Assembly (NCBI RefSeq): GCF_004193775.1
Contig: NC_041006.1
Location: 30,681,102-30,745,101, forward strand
Origin: Glycine soja
Taxonomy: Eukaryota; Streptophyta; Magnoliopsida; Fabales; Fabaceae
Direction of reading: 5' to 3'
Length of the DNA: 64,000 nucleotides
In this document: piece after piece, positions 23,503 to 34,800 of the stretch
Layout: each line of letters starts with the position of its first letter
How positions within the stretch are numbered: the stretch's first letter is position 1
Program-made: the position numbers and the translations under genes
Notes under the pieces: generated by a model
What the model was told of the DNA's origin: nothing
Database searches by the model: none
What the model saw: only the letters and a program-made list of their open reading frames with translations

Positions 23503-24284
23503 AATATTCTTGAATCTACTTTAAAGTAAATTTTTAATGATTATTATCTAAGATTAACCGGCGGTGCAACAACTGTAATGTTTGAATTCAACTTTTCAAA
23601 CTTCTAGTAAAACTGAATTTTTTTAACTTGATTTAATTAACCGACAGTAGGCACAACTAGTTTTGTTTTGCTGTTCTTTGTCTTTAGGTTCCCATACATA
23701 AAAAAAAAAGTGTCATATACAAAGTTGCCAACAGAATAAAGCATTTTATAACTTTTAAATTGGTAGCAGGAGTTATAAATCAAAATAAACGTTTGGATTA
23801 AAAAGGAATTAATTGCCATTATTTCTACACATAATAATCCTCAATAGTGAATATATATAATGAGAAGGATATACAATATTATTCATCTTACAAAAAAGAG
23901 AGATTAGAATTCAAAAGTAAAAATCTTTTTAAAATGACTTTTCTCTTGAAAATCTTATTTGTTGTTTTGGTTTTGACTCTAAGTAATTGAAAGAAAGAAA
24001 ATAGTTTTATTTTCTATTTTTTTTAACATATTATTCACATGGAAAAATGATAATTTGTATTATATCTTGGGTTATTTTTTAAAAAACAACAAAAGTTTAT
24101 ATATATATATATATAGTTCCGTATAATTTTATGCTAAAGTTTCACATAACAAAATTAAAGCAAGGATTTTTCTTCATAATATTGTGAACTTTGTTCTTGC
24201 AGAACCAACCCAGGGCGATATTTCAAGCACTATAGACTTATTGAAACATGCGAGCCACTTTGAAGTGTTTTTTTCCTGCAGTCC
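23503..24284. other. AT-rich spacer
   Basis: No gene or repeat recognised apart from a short (TA) run near 24105. Small open frames here have no supporting features. Confidence 0.5.
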
Positions 24285-24362
24285 CCCGAATTGTTTTCTG
24301 CACTTCTCATATTATTTTCAGAATTCCAAAAGCAATATGAGAAATGTAAGAAACAATTTGGG
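24285..24362. repeat. Imperfect palindrome (foldback), about 78 bp
   Basis: Centred on GAATTC at 24321-24326. Pairing outwards, most positions match (TCATATT with AATATGA; AATTGTTTTCT with AGAAACAATT) with about six mismatches and some G-T pairs. The single strand would form a long hairpin. Both strands therefore encode near-identical peptides, which explains the paired open frames here. It may be a foldback MITE or a hairpin RNA precursor. Confidence 0.7.
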
Positions 24363-24836
24363 AAGTATTTTGAAAGCAATATCAAAAGTGCAAGAAGCAA
24401 TCGGGGAAGGGCATGAAACAATTGCTGTCATTTTGTTTTAAAAAGGGTTTACACATCATCTCCTGTGTTAAAGGTGTTTGATATTGTAAGAGACCGTGTT
24501 AAAGGAATATTTATAAAACTAGAATAAAGTTGATTTATTGCGTTAAAATAAAACACTCACATTTAAAATGATGAAAGTATGAAATGCTAGATCTCCCTCT
24601 TTTCATAATTCATAAAGAGTCTTATTTATAATTATCTTATCAATATTGTATTTTGAACATCGCAAGCTATGTTCACTAATTTAACCCAAAAGTGCTTGGG
24701 AAAAGAATTTTTACAAGGTATGATCTTAGCAATTTATTTAAAAGTTTTATAAAATAACATAATTTATATCATGATATAGGTTATTAATATAATAAAAATT
24801 TAAATTAATAAATACAAATATTATTTATATTAATAT

Positions 24837-25328
24837 TTGTATGTGATGCAAAGGTACCGATCAAGCTAAAGGGAAAGTTTTATCGTACTGCGGTAAGATC
24901 GGCGATTTTGTACGGAACAGAATGTTGGGCGGTCAAGAGCCAACATGAGAATAAAGTAGGTGTAGCGGAGATGAGGATGTTGCGGTGCATGTGTGGTAAG
25001 ACTCGACAGGATAAAATTAGAAACGAAGTTATTAGAGAGAAGGTTGGAGTAGCGCCTATTGTAGAGAAGATGGTGAAAAATAGACTTAGGTGGTTTGGGC
25101 ATGTAGAGAGAAGACCGGTAGACTCTGTAGTGAGGAGAGTAGACCAGATGGAGAGAAGACAAACAATTCGAGACAGAGGAAGACCTAAAAAGACTATAAG
25201 AGAGGTTATAAAAAAGGATCTCGAAATTAATGGTTTGGATAGAAGTATGGTACTTGATAGAACATTATGGCGGAAGTTGATCCATGTAGCCGACCCCACC
25301 TAGTGGGATAAGGCGTTGTTTGTTGTTG
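24837..25328 (+). mobile_element. 5'-truncated L1-type LINE
   Basis: An exact 18-bp direct repeat, TATTATTTATATTAATAT, lies at 24819-24836 and 25329-25346: a classic LINE target duplication. The insert is 492 bp and ends with a TTG-rich tail (GTTGTTTGTTGTTG) in place of poly-A. It holds the last part of a non-LTR reverse transcriptase frame. Truncation at the 5' end is usual for target-primed insertions. Confidence 0.93.
24842..25303 (+). pseudogene. C-terminus of a LINE reverse transcriptase (truncated)
   Basis: The frame is open from the insertion edge to TAG at 25301-25303 without a stop. It reads GTECWAVKSQHENK, EMRMLRCMCGKTRQDKIRNE, NRLRWFGHVERRP and RDRGRPKKTIREVIKKDLE, the conserved tail of plant L1 reverse transcriptases after the catalytic core. 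The catalytic YADD region is missing because of 5' truncation. The intact frame suggests a fairly recent insertion. Confidence 0.92.
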
Positions 25329-25346
25329 TATTATTTATATTAATAT

Positions 25347-25847
25347 ACTAATTTATAATTTATAATGTGATGTAAATTATTATTTACAATAATATACTAA
25401 TTTATAATTATTAGATTAATATACTAAAAATATATATTATTTTATATAGTAAATCTACTATCATAATGTGCATTATAATTTTTTTTACTAAATATAATAA
25501 TAAAGATAATAAATTTAATAATGAATATTTATATTTCATATATTTACTAATTGTAATGCCGCGTTTTAGTAGAATAGAATAGAACAGAATGAGGGTAGTG
25601 CGGTTTGCCGGTGAGATCTGTTGTTTAAGTTTAGTGCTGCAATGTAATGTCTTGCTATTGCTATATCTTTTCTTTCTCATAGATAGATTTAGATCTATAA
25701 ACTCCCTTCGTTGCTGAACGCGGTTAAGGTTATGATTTATGAATGCGATCTAATTAAGGTGCTTCACTCTCCCTTCTTCATTTTCATTTCTTCAATTCCA
25801 TTATCGATCATGGTGATGTGATGTTTGTTTTGCAATTTGCAGGCACA
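25347..25847 (+). promoter_or_regulatory. Probable promoter and 5' untranslated region of the CGR-like gene
   Basis: An AT-rich stretch gives way near 25550 to more mixed sequence. A good splice acceptor (TTTGCAG, 25836-25842) lies six bases before the start codon, so an intron probably interrupts the 5' untranslated region. A donor was not fixed (candidates near 25725-25760). No firm TATA box was assigned. Confidence 0.45.
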
Positions 25848-28800
25848 ATGACAAGGAGACAAGCAAGTTCCACGAGACGTGGCGGTCTTTCAAGAATCTT
25901 GCATTCCAAATCCAAATCTTCTCCTCTACTCTCCATATCCCTTGTCCTCTTTGTAACTTTTCACTTTTCCCATCTTGTTTTTGTGTGTGTGTGTTTTATT
26001 TTGATGCTATTTGATACATGGGAACTGGGATGATGCTGTTTATGTAGTACTATAATTACGATGATTAACAGTTTTACTTTTTTTTTTATTGAAAATCTCA
26101 GGGAGCCATCCTTCTCATCCTTTATGCTTGTAGCGGGTCAGGTAACAAGGTTTTTTTTAGCCTATTCTTTTTAATGTTACGCTTTGTTTGTCTTTAATGG
26201 CTAGTTTCTATATTCCTAAAAATGGGGGGTGACAATCAATGGATGACAAATTCTTATGTGAAATCACCGCAAAAATTTATCCCTCAATTGTTTTTTAGTT
26301 TAATTTTAAAGCTCTTCCTCCCTCCCCAAGAGTGTATTGTGCGGGATTCAGATCCCACAAATTTCGCGTGTGTTGTCAACTGAGCTACACCCATTGGATA
26401 ATTAGAAAACATTTTAGATATGACATGTAAAGTAATTATTATAAAAATTGACAATTTTCAGTTATACAACAATATGTGATTGGATGACAATGTAAAAAGT
26501 TAAAATCTTTGCAGGATGACAATGTGAAAAGCTAAAATCTTTACACTATCAGTGTATTCTAATTATACACATTTCTCTCCCCATTTTTATGGATATACTA
26601 AACTACCCTGAATGTAAGTAACTTATTGTACTAATGTTTATGGGCTGGTTAATCTTATATTTTTAAGTGGACAGGTGTTTTGGGAGGAAGAAAGGATGTG
26701 GTTAGCAGGGTTGAAGGTAAGAATGTTACCATGTCTTCAGAATGTTATTGGGACTACTTTATTTTAAATTATTGGTTGCTTTTTGCTGTTTTTATTTTTA
26801 CTTTTTAGAAGCAATAAGGCTTGATAAAAAGCATTAGCATTTATTTGCAAGGATGTTAAGGGGAAGCAATGCTAATACATTACAAATTGGAATAAGTTCC
26901 ACGCATTGGGAAATTATTTTAGGCAACAATTGCAAAATAATATGGTGATTAGCAATACTCTAAAAGTTCCATGTCATTAAATCAGGATGCACCTAGGGAA
27001 CATGGAAAATTTTCATGATATGAAGTTATGAAACCTATGAGTTGAGGGCTCTGGTTGCTAGAGCAGCTCCTCATCTCGTTGATTATAGAAACTGCTATCA
27101 TTTTTACTATGTTTTATGGTTTCTCCATCAATATTTAGCACCCATTTACATAGGGAGGAACTTGCCCCCTATTCTGGGTTTTATATTAGATGATAATCTT
27201 CTGAGAACAAATTATTCAGACAACAAGGAAAGTTTTTTCCACTATCTCTGTCATAGTAATCCCGTACAACACAGCTGATGCAGCTGCAGTTGAGTTGACT
27301 TAAAAAGGTTTAAGAGGGTCACTCTATTTCTACCTTAGCAGTTTTGCATAGTTTGTGCTGGAATTGTTGTATAAGTAGTATTTCTCTAAGAAAAGTTGTC
27401 TGTAATGCCGATCAAAAAAAAAAAAAAGTTGTCTGTAAAGTTTATAATCAGAGGGAAGGTTTATAATTGGAGAGAATACGTTAGCATGAGCATGGAGGAT
27501 GACTAGAGGTTTATTAGATTTAGAAAAATAAATCTCTATCTTATAATCAGAAGTTGGAACATATTTTTTCCTTTTAAATTGAAATATGTATGATCGTCTT
27601 GCATATTGAAAAATTTCAGGGCCATATGCAGAAAGATGCCTTTATTTTGATCACTTTCAAATGATGACATCTCTGCCTTTCTGGTCATTCCCTACCCCAA
27701 TTATTATTATTATTAGTTTTAAATTAATAGATCCTTGAAAAAAATCTGCCTTGTATTCTTGCTCTTTGCCACTGTGAAATAGAATGAACAAACTTGTGTT
27801 TTTTTCATACCTCACTTCTTAAAAATATTGACTGATCCTAGTAAAAACAGGTCAAACTGCAGTTTGATTAGCAAAAATGAAGTTGTTCTTTCACATGCAT
27901 TATCTTGGAAAGGCATTCCTTAAACTTCTCTTGTTAACAAGTTTCAAAATTGTTTTATCTTGCAGGTGACTTTTCATGCACTTTTGAAGTTTCAAGTGCA
28001 ATTCCTGTTTTGAAGAATGCATATGGTGGCAGCATGAAAAATGTTTTACACGTAGGCCCTGAGAGTTGTTCAGTGGTCGCCAAATTTTTAAGAGAAGGGG
28101 AAACTGAAGCATGGGGTGTGGAGCCATATGACATAGAGGATGCTGATAGGAACTGCAAGGCTCTAGTGCAGAAAGGCATTGTACGTGTTGCAGATATAAA
28201 ATTCCCTTTACCATACAGGGCAAAGTCTTTTTCTCATGTTATAGTGTCAGATGCTTTGGATTACCTGTCTCCAAAATATTTGAACAAATCTCTTCCCGAG
28301 CTAGCAAGGGTATCTGCTGATGGTATTATTATTTTTGCAGGTACTTCATTTTGAAATAAATGTAACCTCCCAAACTCCGAATGCAACTTTTTGCCAACTA
28401 AATAAATTTCCATTCAAGAGTATTGTTTTTCTGTGTTTTGGATGTGCTATGCCTTTCAATGATTTTAACTCTATGTTGAGTTTGGTACACCTTTAAAAAT
28501 AGGGATTACATACTTGGATTAGTTTTATAAGTAAAATTGTCTGAAAAATTTGTCTCCAAATTTTTTACCTATTACCAAACTGACTTTTGAATAGAATTTT
28601 AACTCTATGTTGTGTTTTCCTGTCTTTTCAGGCTACCCAGGTCAACGGAGAGCTAAAATAGCACAATTATCCAAATTTGGCCGCCCGGTGAGTAGCATTC
28701 TCCAGCTGGCTAACACCTTTCTAATACTCTTTGCTATTGATTGGACTAAAATCACTTCTTTCACATGTTCTAAATTGCATTTCATATTTTCATTGATTAA

Positions 28801-31800
28801 AACCTGATGTCTTCTGATCCATTTTTGATATGTGACCTGGTGTTTCATCTTCATAAATGGGTTTTTATCTACTAAAGTTATGCTTCACCATACTTCTTTT
28901 TTCTTTTAACATGAAATCGTTCGGATTTAAGCAGATGATGAATTCTGTTTTTAAATTATCTCCAGAACTTTATTCATAAGATGATAAAAAGGACTTAAGT
29001 TTTGGCAATCAAGGACTCAAATAATGAAATATCATTTGTCTAACCACTAATATTATTGTTAGGATCCAATTTCAAGGTATGAGATTTGAGTCTCACATTG
29101 GAAGTATGGGACTCTGGTGTGTGGTTTTATAAGACCTTGGACTCTAACTATAATGGCTACCTTTTGTTGTGTGATTTTTTAAAGTTCTTATAAATTGGTA
29201 TTAGAGCTTTTCACCATATTTCTCATATGCAAATGAGCGGCATAGGTGGTGATGTTGGAATTTAAATGTTCACTTGGGACTAGTCAAAGGGTTAGTGCAT
29301 AGTCAGTTTATGTGAACATGTGGGCTGTAGATTGTGGTGGAATGTTAGAATCCATGATAGGGCCCAGGTAAATAATCCACAGTCACAGTTAATTCATCAT
29401 GCCAAAGGTGGACCCAAGATATGGCAAGTTTATTCTAGAAGGGGTAAGAAGGTCAATAGTGGCTAGCAGTCAGTGACGTGGCTGAGAGTGAGGGGAGCAA
29501 CCAATCATTTCCACATTATAAGGAGTAGGCAGTTAGAGGAGAGAGGTATCAAAAGTTTATTGCTAGATCTGTTAGAATGAATAGGGGGCTCTAGCTGCCC
29601 TATAGGAGCCTCGCTCTGGTCAGAATTAGGCTTACTGTGTCCTAAGTCTGTAATCACTCCATTATCATCAATAAAGCTCTTAATTCCTCTCATTTGTATT
29701 GTTTTTCTTTGTTTCCCTGTTTTGATACTTTTCTGGTCCGTAATAAACTGGTCCGACCTGCCGGATATCCGACGACGGAGCTAGTGGATGCCACCAAAGA
29801 AAACTAACGTGCTCAAGCAAATGGAAGCTAGGGTCGAAGCGTTGGAGAGCGAGCTTTCTGAAGTTCGTTCAACACTAGCTGATGTTCAAAACACAGTGAA
29901 GGAGAACCACGCGAGCTTGTTCGCGTTGCTGGAAAAATGTTTGGGTAAGACGTTGCACGTCGGAGAAGGAAGTACGGGGAAAAGTACGGCGACGGTGGAC
30001 CAGGGGTCACCGGAGAAGATGAAGGGTACTGGTGGATCGTTCAGTAACCTCAAAGGTGACGCGATGACGGAGTTTCGTCAATCCGTCAAGAAGGTAGAGC
30101 TGCCGGCGTTCAACGGCGAGGATCCGGCGGGGTGGATCTCGCGTGCAGAAGTCTATTTCAGGGTTCAAGACACCATTCCGGAGGTGAAAGTGAACTTGGC
30201 TCAGCTATGCATGGAAGGACCCACCATTCACTTCTTCAACTCGCTGATCGGAGAAGATGGTGAACTAACGTGGGAGAATCTGAAAGAGGCACTGCTGGAA
30301 AGGTATGGGGGGCATGGTGACGGTGATGTATATGAGCAGCTGACAGAGCTGAAGCAAGAGGGGACAGTAGAGGAGTACATCTTGGAATTTGAGTATCTCA
30401 TTGCTCAGATACCCAAACTTCCAGGTAAGCAATTTTTGGGGTACTTCTTACATGGTTTGAAGTCTGAGATAAGAGGGAAGGTAAGAAGCTTGGCAGCAAT
30501 GGGGGAAATGAGCCGCTCCAAATTATTGCAAGTGACACGTGCTGTAGAGAAAGAAGTGAAAGGAGAAAATGGGTCGGGTTTCAATCGGAGCTCCAGATTC
30601 GGAAATGGGTCACAACGACCCGGGTCGTTTAGTGGGGGACGGGGCAGTAATGATTGGGTGTTGGTAAAAGGAAAGGAAGTTGGAGGGTCCAAAGGGCCAT
30701 CTATTGGGCCTAAGAGAGATGGGTCAACCCATGGAGACAAAAAAAAACATGGGCCTCGTGATAGGGGCTTTACCCACTTATCCTATCAAGAGTTAATGGA
30801 AAGGAAACAGAAGGGGCTGTGTTTCAAGTGTGGAGGAGCCTTTCATCCAATGCATCAATGTCCTGACAAGCAGTTGAGGGTCCTGGTGATAGAGAACGAG
30901 GAGGAAGAAAACTCTGATGCGAAAATCCTGGCAGTGGAAGTGGAAGATACGGATGAGGAGGAAGGTGGGGAGTGTAGCATACTGAATTTGCATCACATTG
31001 CCCAAGAAAATCATCACACCGTGAAGTTTCAAGGCATTGTGCGTGGTGTTCCTGTGCTTATTTTGGTGGATAGTGGAGCCACACATAATTTCATCTCCCA
31101 AAAATTAGTGTATAAGATGGATTGGCCAGTAGATGATACCCCGGAGAGGAGGATTAAGCTAGGTGATGGGTACCAGACCATTACCAAAGGTATATGTAAG
31201 AAACTGGAAATGAGCATTGGGGATTTCACTTTGAGCCCAAATTTACATTTGTTTGAGTTAGGAGGTATTGATGTAGTGTTGGGTATGGAATGGCTCAAAA
31301 CATTGGGGGATACAATCATTAATTGGAGGAAACAAACGATGAGTTTTTGGATGGACAAGCGCTGGGTTACCCTGCAAGGCCTGGAAAACTGTAGAGAGTC
31401 TATGGTGGCGTTGCAGAGCATTTTAAGGAAGTCCAAACAGGAGGTACATGGTGGATTTTGGGGGATGGAGAAACACGAACAAAGGAAGGAGAATCAGATC
31501 CTAACACCAGGGCAACAAGAAGAACTGGAAAGGTTGCTCCACAAGTTCTCACAAGTTTTTCAAGAACCAACTGGTCTACCCCCCATTAGAGGAAAAGAGC
31601 ACGCTATTAACCTCATGGAGGGGCAGAATGCAGTGAATGTCAGACCTTACAGGTATCCCCATCACCACAAGAACGAGATTGAAAGACAGGTGAAGGAAAT
31701 GCTTGCTGTCGGAATCATACGCCACAGTACCAGTTCTTTCTCTAGCCCAGTAATACTAGTTAAAAAAAGGATAATTCATGGCGTATGTGTATTGACTACC

Positions 31801-34800
31801 GTGCTCTTAACAAGGTAACCATACCAGACAAATTCCCTATACCTGTGATTGAAGAGTTGCTAGATGAACTTCATGGTGCTCAATTTTATTCCAAGCTGGA
31901 TTTGAAATCAGGCTATCATCAGGTCAGGGTGAAGGAGTTTGATGTGCATAAGACAGCGTTCCGAACTCATGAGGGGCATTATGAGTTCCTTGTGATGCCT
32001 TTTGGGCTCATGAATGCTCCCTCGACATTTCAGAGTCTCATGAATGAAGTGTTCAAATTGCTTTTGAGGAAGCATGTCCTTGTGTTTTTTGATGATATTT
32101 TGGTTTATAGCCAAAGTTGGGGAGATCATTTACAACACTTAGAGGAAGTGCTGCTGGTTCTGGCAAATAATAAACTGGTGGCAAATGAAAAAAAATGCCA
32201 GTTTGCTCAAACCAAGGTGGACTATCTGGGCCATATCATATCTAAGGAAGGGGTGGCTGTTGACCCTAGTAAAGTAGCAAGTGTCACACAGTGGCCAGTA
32301 CCAAAAAATGTAAAAGGGGTGAGAGGGTTCTTGGGACTCACTGGATATTACCGAAAATTTATAAGGGACTATGGGAGGATAGCAAGACCCTTGACTGAGC
32401 TTACAAAGAAGAACAATTTTATTTGGGGAAAGCAAGCTCAGGATGCCTTTGAAGAATTGAAGTTGAAACTCACCACCTCTCCAGTGCTAGCTTTGCCTGA
32501 CTTCAGCAAAGGCTTTGTGATTGAATGTGATGCAGCGGGCACAGGAGTAGGTGCTATACTAATGCAAGACAAGAAGCCCATAGCCTATTTTAGCAAAGCA
32601 CTTGGAGTGAGAAATTTGACCAAGTCTGCCTATGAAAAGGAGTTGATGGCTGTGGTGATGGCTATACAACATTGGAGGCCATATTTACTAGGAAGAAAAT
32701 TTACAGTATCCACGGACCAGAAAAGTTTGAAACAACTGCTGCAACAAAAGATAGTCACTGCAGAGCAGCCAAACTGGGCAGCCAAACTGCTTGGTTATGA
32801 CTTTGAGATTGTGTATAAGCAAGGAAGATTGAACCAAGGGGCTGATGCGTTATCCAGAATTAATGAAGGAATGGAGTTAAGCAACATCACTACTTTGGTA
32901 CAATGGGACCAGAAGCAACATGTGATGACTGAAGTAAGTCAAGATGAGGAGTTGCAGAAGATTATTGCAGAGCTGCAGCAGAATCCTGATTCCAGGCCTG
33001 GATATGTGTACAAGCAAGGAATTTTATTCTATGGAGATAGAGTGGTGATATCCAGACATTCTACTTTAATCCCTATACTATTACAAGAGTTCCATGCTAC
33101 TCCTCAAAGTGGACATTCAGGTTTCTATAAGACGTACAGAAGGATAGCTGAAAATGTTTATTGGATAGGGATGAAGAGCAAGGTTCAGGAGTTTGTCAGA
33201 AGCTGTGATGTCTGCCAAAGACAGAAGTATTTAGCATGTTCCCCTGGAGGATTTCTGCAGCCATTACCCATTCCTGAACGCATATGGGAGGATATTTCAA
33301 TGGATTTTATTACTGGGTTACCCAAGTCTAAGGGGTATGAAGCTATATTTGTAGTGGTTGACAGGTTATCAAAATACTGTCATTTTATTCCCCTCAAACA
33401 CCCCTACACTGCAAGAAGTTTAGCTGAAGTTTTTAGCAAGGAAATTGTCAGATTGCATGGCATTTCAGTTTCTATAGTAAGTGACAGAGATCCAGTGTTC
33501 ATGAGCAGTTTTTGGAGAGAATTGTTTAAGATGCAAGGAACACAGCTGAGGGTAAGCTCTGCCTATCACCCAGAATCTGATGGGCAGACAGAGGTGGTTA
33601 ATAGATGCTTGGAGACGTACCTCAGATGCTTTATCTCTGATCAACCTAGGACATGGATGAACTGGGTTCACTGGGCAGAATATTGGTTTAATACCACCTT
33701 CCATAGTGCTACCGAGAAGACTCCTTTTGAAATAGTTTATGGGAGACCACCTCCAGCTATGATAAGGTGGGGACAAGGTGAAACAAGGGTGGAAGCTGTA
33801 CAGCGGGATCTCCTGGATAGAGATGAAGCACTCAGGCAACTAAAACTTCAGCTAAAAAGAGCACAAGACCGGATGAAGAATCAAGCTGATAAAAAGCGCA
33901 GTGACAGAAGCTTTGTGCCAGGAGAATGGGTGTTTGTGAAACTCAGAGCACACAGACAAAACTCTATTGTTACTAGGATTAATGCCAAATTAGCTGCTCG
34001 TTATTATGGGCCTTACCCCATCTTAGAAAGGATTGGAGCTGTAGCATATAAGTTGAAGCTTCCGGAAGGGTCAAAAGTTCATCCAGTTTTCCATGTCTCG
34101 TTGTTAAAGAAGGCAGTAGGACAATATTTTGAGGAAGAGGATCTCCCAGATCATATGGAGGGAGATTTGACTGACACAGCAGAACCTGAAGCGGTGCTAG
34201 CTTCCAGGAAAGTGCAGAAACAGGGAGAGGTGGTGCAGCAGTTACTAGTGCATTGGAAGGGGAAGGCAGTAGAAGAGGCGACTTGGGAGGATTTGTTGAT
34301 GTTCAAAAGTCAATTTCCTAAGTTCAACCTTGGGGACAAGGTTGAAATTGAAGAGGAAAGTATTGATAGGGCCCAGGTAAATAATCCACAGTCACAGTTA
34401 ATTCATCATGCCAAAGGTGGACCCAAGATATGGCAAGTTTATTCTAGAAGGGGTAAGAAGGTCAATAGTGGCTAGCAGTCAGTGACATGGCTGAGAGTGA
34501 GGGGAGCAACCAATCATTTCCACATTATAAGGAGTAGGCAGTTAGAGGAGAGAGGTATCAAAAGTTTATTGCTAGATCTGTCAGAATGAATAGGGGGCTC
34601 TAGTTGCCCTATAGGAGCCTCGCTCTGGTCAGAATTAGGCTTACTGTGTCCTAAGTCTGTAATCACTCCATTATCATCAATAAAGCTCTTAATTCCTCTC
34701 ATTTGTATTGTTTTTCTTTGTTTCCCTGTTTTGATACTTTTCTGGTCCGTATTAATCCAATTGTAAGGTATGAGACTTGAGTCTCAAATTGGAAGTATTG

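Larger units (their letters stand above)
29355..34754 (+). mobile_element. Young Ty3/gypsy retrotransposon (element A) in the last CGR intron
   Basis: LTRs of 391 bp at 29355-29745 and 34364-34754 differ at only four positions by eye. The target duplication is ATCCA at 29350-29354 and 34755-34759; its reconstructed target is the TGTTAGGATCCAATTG start of TRIM LTR 2. The termini are TG...TA, not TG...CA. The order gag, protease, reverse transcriptase, RNase H, integrase is Ty3/gypsy, and a chromodomain-like end suggests a chromovirus. The region after the 5' LTR (CTGGTCCGACCTGCCGG, about 29748-29764) should hold the primer site but does not match tRNA-Met. It has the same orientation as the host gene. 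Confidence 0.95.

Noticed and set aside
24184..24441. A protein-coding gene of 85 codons
   Set aside because: The opposite strand encodes nearly the same peptide because the DNA is a palindrome. There is no other sign of coding.
26330..26400. A tRNA gene on the minus strand
   Set aside because: A and B box-like sequences are present, but acceptor, D and anticodon stems do not pair, so a SINE head is more likely.
31755..31790. Programmed -1 ribosomal frameshift between the element A frames
   Set aside because: The shift lies inside the reverse transcriptase domain, not between gag and pol, and related elements use one frame. A one-base slip in the A tract is simpler.
33465..33839. A 124-codon minus-strand open frame
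   Set aside because: It is a shadow of the element A integrase frame.
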